A DNA stretch of 64,000 nt. Source: Sipunculus nudus (lineage: Eukaryota; Annelida; Sipuncula; Golfingiida; Sipunculidae). Positions within the stretch are counted from its first letter, which is position 1. The number at the start of each line of letters is the position of its first letter. Shown here piece by piece: positions 1 through 11,118 of this stretch. The DNA lies in contig CM049307.1 of assembly GCA_026874595.1 (NCBI GenBank), forward strand, positions 64,536,870-64,600,869, in the 5' to 3' direction. Position numbers and translations under genes: made by a program. Below the pieces are notes generated by a model. The model did not search any database. It worked only from the letters and a program-made list of their open reading frames with translations, and had not been told where the DNA came from.

Positions 1-929
1 TACCTGTATTTCAAAGATGTGTAAATTAATATCAATATCATCCCAACTACAAGATTCTGTTGTCTATTAGATGTTTGTACTTTTGGTACTTTTATAGGCG
101 AAAATGAGTAAAGTGGTCTTTGTAAGTTAGACTACACAGGACATGTATATCACCTACCAGTATTGTATAGAGAGTGTACTATCTCACTTTGAACTTCCTG
201 GCAGAGAATATGGCCCCATGTTATTTTAGGTGATTATATTACAGGTCCCAAGGACAAAATAGTGTGGTGATCCCACTGGTTCGTCTTTTGCTGTGTTGTT
301 TATTCACTTATGTTGATGATGTATGTATACATATACATGTATGAAGTTACTGTATGGTTTTTGGTCTCAAGATGTGAGAAGTACAGTTTTACCGTTGGAT
401 AGAAGGGTATTCCAGGTGAATTGGTGTGATATGTGATTGGAAACAGGAGAATATTGAGTGCTAGGGATTATCATATCTGATAAAAATATCATATAAAAAA
501 AAATAAAAAAAAATGGAGATTTGGTATATGCACTACAGTCAGTCAATAGTGGTCTTTCCTGGGCTGAACTGTTATTTATGTTTTGATGTCTTGTATTTGT
601 TTAATAATATTGTCGTATTCTTGTTATGTAAAAGGGACACTGTATGTGTATTGTCTAACTGGAAACTCCACTGTCTGTTCCTTTTCATACATCTACCCTA
701 GTCTCAAATGCTTGAGATTATAAAACAGCACTTCATGGGCTTAACAAACAAACTCCATTTATAGCAGACATTTATATCGGCAAGAGAAGGAAACAGAAGG
801 CAAAAGAGTGCACAGTTTGCCACTAGGCTTCCTGCCTTGGCCAGATATTGTGAATACAACACAGGCAATGTCAATGATTTTATTAAACATTAAATAATAG
901 ACTCCAAACATAATTGTTTGCTGCAAAGG
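1..929. other. no recognisable gene
   Basis: AT-rich DNA with only short chance reading frames. The A-rich stretch near 495-512 is simple sequence. I see no conserved protein motif, tRNA or clear repeat in this stretch. Confidence 0.5.
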
Positions 930-1303
930 ATTTAACTCTTGATATGGTACTGGAGCTTGCTCAGGCTATGGAGGTGTCACAACACCAAGCTGCTGTAATT
1001 CCCAGTGACAGCTGAGAACCAGATCAGGTGTATACAGCACGCAGCCAATCCCATTGTAGGCACATCCAGCATCATGGTGCGGCCACCAACTCCAACTAGG
1101 GCCGAAAGCCTGATTCAAACAATGGACTTGTTGCAAAGGATTACAATGGAGAATCATAATGCTAAAGATGACCACAGTTCTCCTGACTACCAGTCAAAGC
1201 ATAATGCCAACTCTGCAAAAAAAAAATGTGGCCATTGTGGTTTAGGTGGCTGTATTAGTATGGTACATCTAAAGTGTTACTGGGTGCCATACTCCCATGT
1301 TTA
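930..1303 (+). pseudogene. degenerate Gypsy-like gag fragment
   Basis: Around 933-985 one frame reads LDMVLELAQAMEVSQ, which matches the shape of the helix ending many Ty3/Gypsy capsids, where a run rich in A, L and E precedes the zinc knuckle. About 250 bases on, near 1219-1245, another frame gives KCGHCGLGG, a possible start of a nucleocapsid knuckle. Stops and frameshifts lie between the two. Gag would form the particle shell and bind element RNA. The identification rests on two short motifs only, so it is tentative. It may be an outlier of the gag families better seen at 5.9, 21.0 and 60.2 kb. Confidence 0.3.
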
Positions 1304-1863
1304 AGGTTCTATACTTCTGCATTTCAAATATAGCTTCATTCTGAATGTCATCGTCTAGCTGGAATAAACTTGTGAACTCAAGTTGTGCCTTCTGTTTGTC
1401 CCTGAACAGACACAACAGTGGTGGCCACAGTCACACCTGAGTGAAAAAGGAGTGAGAACAAAAAGCAAATGCTTGATAATGGTTCATACGCAGAGGCACA
1501 CGCCAAACAGACATTCCATAGTTTGCAGTTCCCGGCACCAATGAAACTGGTCAGTTGCTACATGGTGGCTAGCTGGTGGAAGTTAAAAACAAAAATTTAG
1601 ATCCTTGAAAGTGTATAGATATCTTCAAATCCTGTGAGAGAGCAAACCAAAAATGTCTAAGATCTTCCACGCAGATACAATACAAGTGGTTCCCAAGAAC
1701 AGGCAGAAATCAAGACCTAGTTAGTATCAGTAAATCCAGCATGGGTTATGAATGACAGTATATCCATAAGCCTGGTGGTTCCATGGATCATGGGAAATTG
1801 TGAATTCTGTTTGACACACATGAATTAAATTGACATGAGATAAATGTCCTGCCTTGGACAAAC
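1304..1863. other. no recognisable gene
   Basis: No protein motif, repeat or RNA gene recognised. The reading frames present are short and of low complexity. Confidence 0.4.
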
Positions 1864-2465
1864 ACTGTAGGGGAAGATGGACGAAAATGGCCCCATCAGG
1901 TAAAATGGCCCACCCTATATATACCATATATCCACAGCTGCCGTCTCATGTAAGTTTCATGTGATGATTAGTCACATGATGTAAAACTGTTAAAAAAATG
2001 GCAAAAGTTTGAATTTTTTCAAGGAGTGGAGAAAAACAGACAAATCTCTATTTGAGGCCTTACATCTATCGTAAGTAGTATCAGTTTTTGTTAACTGTGC
2101 TTACAAAGTTCCTTGGATCATTCTGATCCATATATCAACTTGAAGGTAACTCATATTCAAAAATTTCAAGGGAAAAGTCTTACTTTGATTTTGAATGCAT
2201 TCCTGATGAAGTGGGTTGTTATATATAAAGTGCTTCTGGAGCAAAATGGTACACTTTAGCAGGGCCAAAATTGCATTTGAACCATTTTGCCCTACAACTG
2301 TGTGCCATTTTGCCCCAAACCTTATATGAATTTTCTTTAATTCGGTATTTAATAACTGTATATCTGATGTTATTATAGTCAGCTCCAATGATAAAAAGAA
2401 CACAGCAGATAAAAGAAACAATTTGAAGACATTTAACTGGTTCTGTTTTTTTCAAATAATAGAAA
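1864..2465 (+). mobile_element. possible 5' end of a pogo/Tigger-like transposon
   Basis: The stretch beginning CACTGTAGGGGAAGATGG at 1864 looks like a terminal sequence. GGCAAAATGG-like blocks recur at 1880-1915 and on the opposite strand at 2240-2320, giving subterminal repeats. It lies directly upstream of a pogo-type DNA-binding segment at 2466. The opposite terminus is not seen, so the element is truncated or its boundaries are misjudged. Confidence 0.3.
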
Positions 2466-2627
2466 ATGCCACAAAATTACACAAGGAAGACAATGAGACA
2501 GTCTTGGTCTGTTCAATCCATGGAATTGGCCCTACAGGCTGTTGAAAGTGGCCAGATGGGATACTTGAAAGCATCAAAAGAGTTTGTAGTGCCAAAGAAA
2601 AACACTAAAGAGGCAACATGGGAATAA
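2466..2627 (+). pseudogene. pogo/Tigger-type transposase N-terminus (psq HTH)
   Basis: A 53-codon frame starts at an ATG and runs to TAA. It begins with basic residues, then has WSVQSMELALQAVESGQ and later KASKEFVVPKK. This is the layout of a Pipsqueak/CENP-B-type helix-turn-helix, in which a tryptophan-led helix is followed by an A..A...G turn and a VP motif. In pogo and Tigger transposases this domain binds the terminal repeats. The second HTH and the DDE nuclease are missing, so this is a truncated copy, although one exon of a domesticated gene cannot be excluded. The frame itself has no stop or shift until TAA. Confidence 0.55.
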
Positions 2628-3236
2628 AAAAGAAAAATATAGGATCATCAAAAAAACTGGGACCATATGATTAAAGTATGCTGTTAATTGAAATTATAGG
2701 TTAACATATTAACATTAACAAGAGTGCCTTTACTCCTCCTGGTCCGCTGTTCCTCTGATGATCGACAGAATACCTGCATCATCTAACTAACTTGGCTTCG
2801 GGTTCTGCAGCTGAATCGACCATGGCATACTGCTCCGCTCCCAGTGGCGTTTCTATACCAAGACTCCTGAGGTCTGCCTTGAGTGCCTGAACGAAGCAAG
2901 TGTCATTCTCTTCAGGGGAACCTTGGTTTTATGGTGTGGTGCCTGGCAAAATGCAGCATTTCGTCGATGGCAGCCCCATGTGCTTGCCTGTCAGTCACCT
3001 ACATGAAAAGTGCCTCCTCCAGATCTCCATGCTTTCCCCCGCAAAATCGGATCACCTGGCTTGAATTGCTGGCAATACCTGACCACTTGTCTGCTGCGCT
3101 CAGGATATTGGAGACTGCTGAGATGTGGACACGGGTGCGCTCAAACAAGACAGGGAGTAAACAGCAGTGAAATAACCACTGGACTATGGCCTGGGTGTGA
3201 AATCAACTGAGGAATCTTGGACCTGATTGGGCCACT
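2628..3236. other. unassigned sequence with a 95-codon frame
   Basis: Less AT-rich than its flanks between about 2740 and 3200. A frame at 2883-3170 (+) has no domain I recognise and no support from context. The reverse strand is broken by stops. Origin unknown; it could be a very old element fragment. Confidence 0.3.
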
Positions 3237-3430
3237 CTTGTTCGTTATAATGATTCTGACTATAGGGGTGAGGTTCATTTTGTTTCATGTAAGTCCATTT
3301 GGATCCGGAACTCAAGTTTTCCATTATATCAAAGCCAATTTTAACTTTATCTCATTCGTTCCTTAGAGATTTGTCCGTAACTTGAGTCTTCCGTTGTAAC
3401 GGACCCGTTATAATGAGACTTCACTGTATA
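3237..3430 (-). mobile_element. terminal segment of a Tigger/pogo-like DNA transposon
   Basis: Read on the minus strand from 3430, the sequence starts TACAGTGAAGTCTCATTATA and continues with repeated CGTTATAACG-type blocks. TA plus CAGTG followed by GTTATAACGG is the usual terminal inverted repeat style of Tigger/pogo elements. A related GTTATAATGA block sits at 3243. Only one end is convincing and no transposase lies inside, so it is a MITE-like fragment. Confidence 0.45.
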
Positions 3431-3431
3431 T

Positions 3432-3993
3432 GTGTATATTAAGAGATCAGTATTCATAGCCTGTTTTATCATTAGCATCACTATTGCTTCAGTTGATGAA
3501 TTGGCGAAACGTATTGCAGAACTGGAATTAGAATTGAATAGGAAAGTGGGTTCATCTGTCACAAAAGTGGTGCACACCAAACAAAAATTAAGGAAGTTTT
3601 CTGGTGATCCACAAGATGTAAAAGACTGGGTGGCAGATGCCAAAAGACAAGTCCGTCTTCAGGGATTAGAAGGAAAGCATGCAGTAGATTTCTTATTGTC
3701 TAATCTAGAAGGTGATGCAATGGAAGAAATCAGGTATTCAAGAAGAAATGTGTATGAAATACCAGTTGGATGCGTTAATGGAAATTCAGCAGCAACAGCT
3801 AGAGTTACTGAATCAACAACCGAAGTTACTCATGTCAGAGAAACAAGCTATACAGCAGAAAAAAGGCTCCGATGGTCTTTGCTTCTATTGTAAGAAACCG
3901 GGGCATCAACGAGAAACTGTTATAAGTACAAAGCTGCACAGAGAAAGGCGACAATTCCAACTGTGCCAACACAACAAATGCAACAGTCGATGA
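3432..3993 (+). pseudogene. Ty3/Gypsy gag, capsid and knuckle remnants
   Basis: A frame reads through KLRKFSGDPQDVKDWVADAK and then HAVDFLLSNLEGDAMEEI. This is the hallmark Gypsy/PNMA-type capsid start (F-G-D...W), with a helix in which LL..L.G.A precedes the region. After a frameshift near 3720 a second frame holds CFYCKKPGH (about 3880), a CX2CX4H nucleocapsid knuckle whose final cysteine is lost. Gag would build the retrotransposon particle. The segment heads a decayed gag-protease-RT unit running to about 5650. Confidence 0.65.
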
Positions 3994-4168
3994 GGCCAGG
4001 ACAGCCAGCATGTTTACAAGGTGACTTTTATTATTACTCTGCTCCCCCTACACAAATGACGTTCCCACCTCCTCATGAACAGATCCCTAGTGAGACATCT
4101 AATACAGTTCCACCCTTAACTTCTCAGCCAGTTGCAAGTCCACAGTTAAACCCATTTTCCCCACCACA

Positions 4169-4393
4169 GTGAGCTACGTGGTGGGGCGTAAGCAACAGGA
4201 GTTAGACGGTGGCTGTTTACCTCTGAATTTCTTATCTCAAATGGTTGGTGGTTGCTCATTGAAACCAATTCAGTTTGGTTCTGTTACCGTTCAGTCTCTT
4301 TTGGATTCAGGCTCACAAGTCACCACCATATCTGATAAATTCTTCCACCAACATATCCTCCCCACAGGTGTTTTGTTTGAGGAGGGTAAATAG
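4169..4393 (+). pseudogene. Gypsy-type aspartic protease remnant
   Basis: A frame ending at 4393 contains VQSLLDSGSQVTTIS near 4291-4335. The DSG triplet flanked by hydrophobic residues is the catalytic loop of retroelement aspartic proteases, which cut Gag-Pol into mature parts. A proline- and glutamine-rich linker (3963-4172) joins it to the knuckle upstream. The frame stops shortly after the active-site loop, and the later glycine-rich flap of the fold is in another frame at best. It belongs to the same relic as the gag at 3432 and the RT at 5100. Confidence 0.6.
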
Positions 4394-5101
4394 TTTAGCC
4401 TCAGTGGTGCTAATGGATTGGAGATCCAATATTCTAGGCTAGCCATTATGGATATATCTGTAGATGGCATTACAGTGCCCAGTGTTGGAGTTTTAGTTGT
4501 AAAGAACACTGAGACTACTAGTGAATTTTGTAGTAATGTTCCAGACTTAGTCAGCACAAATGTTTTGAAACATCTGCCACAGTTTTCATGCCTGTTTGAC
4601 AAGCCAAAAGTAGTATTGAAATCTAAGTTTGTGCGTGTTGCCACACAACCTCAGTTAGTGCCTGCACTTAGTATAGCCAAGGTGCACGTAAGGTGCACAC
4701 CAAAAGTTTCTGGGCCCCTTTTTTGTAGAAACCTTGAGTAATCCTAGTGTTAATGGGATTGATGTTATACCAACATTTGTTAATTGTGCTGGAGAAACAA
4801 GTTCAGTTTCTGTGCTTGCTATAAATAAAACTAGTGAGGATGTAATCCTTAAACCATCAAATCGGATTGCCAATACACCTGTATACTGATAATGAGATGG
4901 TTCAATTGCAAGTCAATTGCTGTCATATTGCTGTTTCATTTGGAACCACACTTAAGGTGGAAAGAGACCGGAAACCAGATACGAGCAACATTTTGTCAAA
5001 GATTGACTTTTCTCAGTTTACAGGCACTGAAGAAGAATGTGAGAAAACAAAAGCTTTGTTTGTGAAACATACTTCCTTTTTTTTTAGCTGAAGGTGAATA
5101 G
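4394..5101 (+). pseudogene. protease-RT linker of the same Gypsy relic
   Basis: Frames at 4418-4741 and 4867-5091 translate to stretches without a nameable domain. Their position between protease and RT, and phrases such as IDFSQFTGTEEECEKTKALF just before RT, match the linker of long Gypsy pol proteins, where such text precedes the first RT block. Two or more frameshifts are needed to connect them. Confidence 0.4.
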
Positions 5102-5650
5102 TTGGGTTGTACTCCAACCGTACAACACAGAATAAGAACTAAAATGAAATTCCTGTTTCACAACCTTTCCAAAGGATCCCACCAGGTCAATGGACAGAAG
5201 ATAGGGAACATTTACAGGACTTGCTCTCAAAAGGAATCATCAAAGAGAGTAATTCAAGTCATGCTTACCAATTGTTGTGGTAAGGAATAAAAATGGAGAG
5301 ATTCACCTATATGTCGACTTTCTAATCTCAACTCGAAGATCCAGTGTGAAGCTTTTCCATTACCTTGCATAGAAGAAAGTCTCGATGCATTAAGTGGTGC
5401 TACAGTTTTCAGCACACTAGATTTAGCATCTGCCTACAATTAGATAGAAGTATGCCCTGAGGACCGAGCTAAGACAGCTTTTACTACCCCAATGGGACTT
5501 TTTAAATATCTGCATATGCCATTCGGACTAACAAACGCACCCACTACATTTTCTTGATTAGTTAGTCAGGTGTTCCGTGATGACATGTTCCAAATTTTAC
5601 TTGTATATCTAGATGATATAACTGAATATAGTCAGACTATTGCCAAATAA
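5102..5650 (+). pseudogene. Ty3/Gypsy reverse transcriptase remnant
   Basis: Across frames one reads EHLQDLLSKGIIKESNSSHA (about 5200-5265), LDLASAY (about 5410), [20 protein letters not shown] (about 5470-5528) and VYLDDI (about 5607). These are the ordered RT blocks of Gypsy elements, including the FG..NAP block and the YLDD catalytic pair. The enzyme copies element RNA into DNA. Stops interrupt at least three times and frames change repeatedly, so it is dead. RNase H and integrase do not follow; another element fragment begins near 5680. Confidence 0.7.
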
Positions 5651-5679
5651 AACTTCATTTCGAAGTCCATGTATGTTCC

Positions 5680-6440
5680 CCGCCTAGTGATTGTTCATTC
5701 TGTTATTCAGTTCCTCATGGATCTGATTTCATTCATACAAATACACATCAAATGGCGAAGAGTTGGTGATTTTCCTACAGCAGACATTTCATTGCTACTT
5801 CTGACTGACATATTTTGTGTGGATCACCTATGTGTGTGCAGACATTTATCATTTTTCCTGTGGTGATATCACGCCAAGATTCAACATGGCCGCTGGCATG
5901 ATCAGTACCATAGGACAGTTTTCTGTGGCAGAAGGTGACTGGAACACATACTAAGAGAGACTCTCAATGTACCTAGAAGTGAATAACATATCTACAGAGA
6001 AACAGGAGCAGGCATTTTTGTCTATTATTGGAGGTAGGGCGTACAGTATTTTGAAGTCCCTATTATAGCCCAATCCACTAACGGACAGGGCAGTTACATT
6101 ACTTGCTGTGTTGAAGCCTTATGCTCCCACTATACCCTGAAACCATTGGTAATAGGAGAGAGATTTCATTTCATGAAGAGAGCCCAGCTTGAGGGTGAAA
6201 CTGTTAGTGCCTACAATGCAGAGTTTAAGCGTCTGAGTTACTACTGTGAGTTTGGTTCGTTTTTACATGAGAGATTACATGATCAGCTCGTACTTGGACT
6301 TTGCCATTCAGTGTAAGTTATTGGCAGAAAGAGACCTTACTTACAACTGTGCTGTTGAAATCACTTTTTTAATGGAAGCAGCTGCTAGAGACTGTAAAAA
6401 AAATGTCGACCACAGGTCACAGTCAGATTCACTTTAATCG
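5680..6440 (+). pseudogene. leader and gag of a K02A2.6-like Gypsy element
   Basis: A frame starting MAAGMISTIGQFSVAEGDW at 5886 continues with in-frame stops through LSIIGGRAYSILKSLL and then MKRAQLEGETVSAYNAEFKR. These are the W..Y, G..Y.lL..L and eR..F...GE....Y blocks of Gypsy gag in the K02A2.6-type group. The DNA just upstream (5680-5870) resembles 20125-20180 and 20895-20980, which precede a sister gag at 20.99 kb, so it is shared leader or LTR sequence. A third partial copy sits at 25.18 kb. Confidence 0.6.
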
Positions 6441-6850
6441 GAAACATCCCAGTTAAGTTGATAAAAGCAAACCACAGAAATTGTCAAGAACTTACTGTTA
6501 TAGGTGTGGTGACACCAGAAATAAAGCTGACAAGTGCAGATTCAAAGATGATGGACATTTACAACAGGTGTGTCACTGTTCAGGTATACCTGTTAGGGAG
6601 CCACACAGTCAGCCAAAACATAAACACCCAATGTCAGTAACATTGATGACTTTAGTACTTCAGACAGATATTCACAGCCAGGAGATGTTAGTGAACAAAG
6701 CAGTTCATGTAACACCATTTTCTTTGTTAATGCTGGTTCTACACAAGGAGAATACAGTGTAAATATATGCACTGAAAATGTATCACTGAAAATGGACATT
6801 GACACTGGGGCATATGTTTCAATTTTACCCAGATTGGTGTATTAGAAACA
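6441..6850 (+). pseudogene. Gypsy nucleocapsid knuckle and protease remnant
   Basis: The frame at 6481 gives RTYCYRCGDTRNKADKCRF, a cysteine-rich knuckle in the style of K02A2.6-type elements, followed by a second, damaged cysteine/histidine cluster. Near 6787-6826 another frame gives SLKMDIDTGAYVSILP, the DTGA catalytic loop of the retroelement protease. Two frames are needed. This continues the gag at 5886 in correct gene order, so 5680-6850 is one decayed element. Confidence 0.6.
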
Positions 6851-7079
6851 TTTTAAGCATTGAAACTGACTCTGTCTTCAGATAACTTGCGCACATATAT
6901 GCAAGGTGAAATCCGGGTGCTAGGTGAGATAATTGTAACAGTGTTCTATGACAGTACAAAATAATACTGATCCAAGCCCCCCTGGAGCACCTATGTATTA
7001 CTACTTCTAGTCAACATGGCTGTTCCATAAACACATGGTGTTGATGAGTCTGTCTTTGCCACTTTCGTGTAGCATATAA
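6851..7079. other. no recognisable coding motif
   Basis: Lies between the protease remnant and an integrase fragment. I see no RT blocks, which implies that most of pol was deleted here or that two unrelated fragments abut. Confidence 0.4.
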
Positions 7080-7440
7080 AACACGTACCACATTACCAGA
7101 AATTATTACAAGGCCAAACATCACAAAAGGTATGGTTCAGATTGTCGCAAACTGCAGAACATGTCAAGAACACAAACCTGCCCAACCTGCAGGACCACTC
7201 CTTCAGATTGAAGTTTAGCCGATTACTACAACAAGTATGCATTCATGTGAAAGCTACTGTCACCGAGCCCAAGCCGAATCGTAATCGCTGCCATGCAGCA
7301 AATCATTGGTGAACATGGTATCCCAACAAAAGTTGTTAGTGACAAATACCTCTAATTCAATGATGAAGAAGAGATCGCCAAGTGCTGAGAAGACCAAAGT
7401 CTTGTAGATAAGTAATCCTTTGCTAGTACAGGATTACAAA
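7080..7440 (+). pseudogene. Gypsy integrase remnant
   Basis: CRTCQEHKPAQPAGPL (about 7153-7200) matches the C-X2-C half of the integrase zinc finger and the linker after it. It is followed by DYYNKYAF and, near 7275-7340, AAMQQIIGEHGIPTKVVSD, the conserved block around the second catalytic aspartate. Integrase joins element DNA to the chromosome. Stops break it and the glutamate-containing third block is absent. Its wording resembles the intact integrase at 17.2-17.8 kb. The DIRS element begins only about 50 bases downstream. Confidence 0.6.
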
Positions 7441-7451
7441 GGAAATCAATC

Positions 7452-7515
7452 ATTCTACCAACTCAGCAGCATTCTGAGATCAACCGAGATCGTGCATGCG
7501 TATCGGAGCATCATT
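7452..7515 (+). repeat. left inverted terminal repeat of DIRS element
   Basis: The sequence from ATTCTACCAACTCAGCAGC through CGGAGCATCATT is the reverse complement, with a few mismatches, of 12271-12336. Its outer 39 bases are matched again, inverted, by 12096-12135. Confidence 0.85.
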
Positions 7516-7734
7516 CACGTGTTGCTTATATGGAAGCATCAGTCACTTTTTTCTACCTCTGTGATCATCGACGTCATTTAAAAGTTATATCGCTCCTATT
7601 TACATCTACGCGACACCGGCGTTCTCATACAAGCCGTGGAAGAATTATTTTGCACGGGAAGTTACCTTAAGAGAAGTTATAACCTTTTAAGGTTCCCGAG
7701 CGTGGAAGCTGCAGTCAACTGCCTCAGTGTTGTC

Positions 7735-9100
7735 ATGGCCGACGAGAAACTTTGTGTGGAACCTGACGCACGAGCCAGTGTAGAGCTTGCAAAGCCTACA
7801 TACCTGGCCCAAGTCTCTGACATAGTCAGAGACATGAAGGAATTACGAAAAGAGGCTCATTCTGCCAGCGGGAAATCCGCACATTTGGTGGCGGAACATC
7901 ACGTATCGGGGAAACCCGGGGTGAGCAGCTCCGCAAGCAGGCCTGTATTTGACCAAGACGGGCAATCGGGAAATCCAGCCAAGATGGGGGCAAAGATAAC
8001 ACCCTCAGGGAGATCATGGAGCGACTGAAAACGCTCACAGATGCGATGCTGCATATGACACCAATTGTGACCGAACTTAAAGCGGCATATGATGCAGGGG
8101 TTGAGGATTATGCGGACGCGGCACCCTCCACATACGGTAATCATGAGCTCTGGGAGGGGGAACTTAGTGATGGTGCTGACCATACGACTTGCAAGCACAA
8201 AAACCCATCGGAACCCTCGCAGGACGATGACCTAGTTGTAGGCGTCAGTCATAACCAAGACAAGGGCGCAGGTTCTGGTGACGTAGACACCACAAGCAAC
8301 ATGGCGGCGCCCAGGCAGGAACCAGTCAACATGGAGGCACCCTCAGCCGCCTCACTCAGTACATCAACAAACAATCAAAATCGGCTCCTGCAATTGACAG
8401 GGACTTAGCAGACACCGTCACTGATATTCTGCAGAGTGGGATGACCAAAAAGGAAAAGGAAATTACGATCAACAACTGTTTGACCCCCCAAAACTGCCCT
8501 CGGCTCGACATAGTGAAAGTGAATGCAGAAATCTTCGGCAACGCCAGGAAGGAGGTAAGAACAGAAGATGTATTGCTTCAAAAAGTCCAAAAACCTCTAA
8601 TTAAGGGGCTGACTAAGCTAGTCAGCCTTATGGACGCTTTCATTTCGGCGGAAAAGGGAGAAGCCGGTCCCTCGCCAGATACAGTAAAACAGTCGATCTC
8701 TGAAGCCTTAGCACTTCTGGCTGACAGCTCTCACGAACTTGATACACGGAGAAGGGCCCTATACAAATCCGCTATAAACCCTGAATTCAAACAGCTGTGC
8801 AAGGATGACACCCCAGTGACCACCCTCCTGTTCGGCGAGGAACTGGGAAAACATATCACTGAGATAAAGGAAACAAACAAACTGATATCAAACGTGAACA
8901 AGAATAACAGTGCCAGTGGAACACCCAGAGGGTTCAAAAGGAAGTTTCCTTTTTTAGGCAGAAAACTCAACATGTCAGGCCGCCAAAATTATCACCACCA
9001 AGCCAAACAGGCAAGAGGGCCAGGCGAAAGCCAGAGGCAGAGGGGCGGAATATCCCACAGGCCAAGAGGCAGGGGAAACTACAGATGCAGCCCATATTGA
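7735..9100 (+). pseudogene. DIRS gag-like protein (frame-broken)
   Basis: Three frames in series: 7735-8028 from ATG (MADEKLCVEPDA), 8016-8408, and 8441-9100. The last holds the diagnostic DIRS gag core: VNAEIFGNARKEVRTED, LLQKVQKPLIKGLTKLVSLM, SHELDTRRRALYK and PVTTLLFGEELGKHI. Its tail is basic and glycine/arginine-rich (GPGESQRQRGG...RPRGRG), suited to nucleic-acid binding. The protein would package element RNA. The second and third segments are split by a stop at 8406-8408 and a frame change, so the copy is broken. A sister fragment occurs at 47.68-48.11 kb. Confidence 0.75.
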
Positions 9101-11118
9101 CACAGGTGAGAAATTCACTTTCCTCCGCTAGCAATGCTGCTAACAGTGGACCTTTCCAAGCAGGAAATATAAGGAATCATTACCATGAATGGATAAAAAT
9201 AACATCTGACCCAGCCATTCTAAATTTAGTTCTTGGTTGTGAAATAGAATTCATACAAAAGCCAGTACAATTAAAACCTACAAATTGCAATTTCAGCATT
9301 GCTGAATCTACAGCTTTGCGACAAGAAATTTTGAAGCTTTTGGAGAAAAAGGTGATAGAAATTAGTAACTTTGAAGCCGGCCAATTTGTCTCCCCGATAT
9401 TTCTCAGACCCAAAAAAGATGGGTCTTATCGCATGATCCTAAACTTAAAGAAATTGAAGAAAACTGTAAAATACAGACACTTCAAAATGGAAAGTATTCA
9501 AACCTGCATTTAACTGGTAACACCTGGATGTTACATGGCCTCGATTGACCTCTCTGATGCCTACTACACAGTACCAGTAGATGAACATTATAGGAAATTC
9601 ATGAAATTCTGTTTTGATGACACCCTGTATCACTTTACTTGTCTGGCCAATGGACTAACCTCGGCACCACTTCAGTTCACTAAACTGCTAAAACCAGTCA
9701 TCGCTTCATTGAGGAAACAAGGCATTATTGCCAGTAGCTATTTGGACGACATCTTTTTTATGGCTGACACATACGAAAATTGTGATAAAACTGTGTCCTC
9801 TGCTATGGATTTGCTGAACAAATTAGGATTTTATATTAACATGAAGAAATCTGTGCTAAAACCTTCTCAGGTACTAGAACACCTTGGGTTCACTATTGAC
9901 TCAAGAGACATGTCGGTGTCCTTGAATGAGGACAAGATCAACAAAATTAACCAATTAAGCCAAGTTCTCCTTAGCTCAAATTTGGTAAGAATCCGCACAG
10001 TTGCTAAAGTGGTTGGTACTCTGGTCTCTTGCGCACCAGGTGTGAAACATGCGGCTCTGTTCTACAGGCAACTAGACATTGAAAAAGGTATAGCCTTTAA
10101 ACAAAATCAGGGCAATTTCAATGCTAACATGAGTATATCAGACAGTGCAAAATCTGATTTAAAATGGTGGACAGGTAATGTCAGAGCAGACAAGCGACCA
10201 ATATACATTAGTAACCCCACTGTTACACTACAAACAGATGCATCAAATGCAGGTTGGGGTGCTACACGCCCAAACAGAATGACCACTGGAGGTCGTTGGA
10301 CAGGAATGGACACTTTTGCCCACATAAATTACTTGGAATTAAAAGCTGCCTTTTTGGGCCTGAATGCTTTGTGTAAAGACATTAATGACACTCATGTTTT
10401 GATTCAACCAGACAATGTCACAGCGGTGGCGTATATCAATAACATGGGGGGAACAAGATCTGTTCTTTGTAATAATGTTGCCAGGGATATCTGGTCTTGG
10501 TGCCACAATAAAAACATTTGGCTAACCGCCACACATATTCCGGGCTCAGAAAACATTGAAGCTGACTTAGCGAGTAGGAAATTTGATGATAGGTCTGAAT
10601 GGAAGCTCAATGCTAACATCTTCAATATGATATCAGATTTGTAGGGGGTTCCAGACACTGACATGTTCGCTTCTCATATAAACTTTCAGTGCAAACCCTT
10701 TGTCTCATGGAGAGCAGACCCTGAAGCATGGGCTGTTGATGCATTCACACTTAATTGGCATGATCAGTTTCTATGGATTTTCCCTCCTTTCAGCCTGCTG
10801 ACTCGCATCCTGCAGAAAATCAGAGAAGACAACACCAGAGCTATAGTAGTAGTGCCGATCTGGCCAACCCAACCCTGGTGGCCACAGCTGCACCAGCTTC
10901 TGAACTGCCCACCACTGGAACTCCCGAACAGAAAAACTCTTCTGACTCTGCCACACCGTCCAGACCAAATACATCCCCTGTGGCCAAAAATGCGCTTGAT
11001 GGCTTGCCACTTATCCGGGAAAAACTGCAACGGCAAGGTATCCCCGGCCGAACGCAGGAAATTATCTTGTGCTCATGGAGAGATGCAACTAGAAAACAAT
11101 ACAAAGTGTATTTGTTGA
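9085..11118 (+). pseudogene. DIRS reverse transcriptase-RNase H
   Basis: One frame overlaps the gag end and runs to 11118, interrupted only by TAA at 9511-9513 and TAG at 10642-10644. RT blocks: QFVSPIFLRPKKDGSYRMI, MASIDLSDAYYTVPV (from 9535), LANGLTSAPLQFTKL and SSYLDDIFFMAD, with YLDD at 9736. RNase H: LQTDASNAGWGA (about 10228), NYLELKAAFLGL, PDNVTAVAYINNMGG and IPGSENIEADLASR. After RNase H comes DMFASHINFQ..FVSW..DP.A.AVDAF, the DIRS-specific region after RNase H. The last 350 bases overlap the recombinase in another frame, as is normal for this group. Confidence 0.85.

Noticed and set aside
513..701. 62-codon plus-strand frame
   Set aside because: Low complexity, no motif, no context.
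2883..3170. 95-codon plus-strand frame in a less AT-rich patch
   Set aside because: No recognisable domain and no promoter, splice or homology support by eye.
10764..11104. Three minus-strand frames of 79-90 codons
   Set aside because: Shadows of the overlapping DIRS RT/RNase H and recombinase frames.
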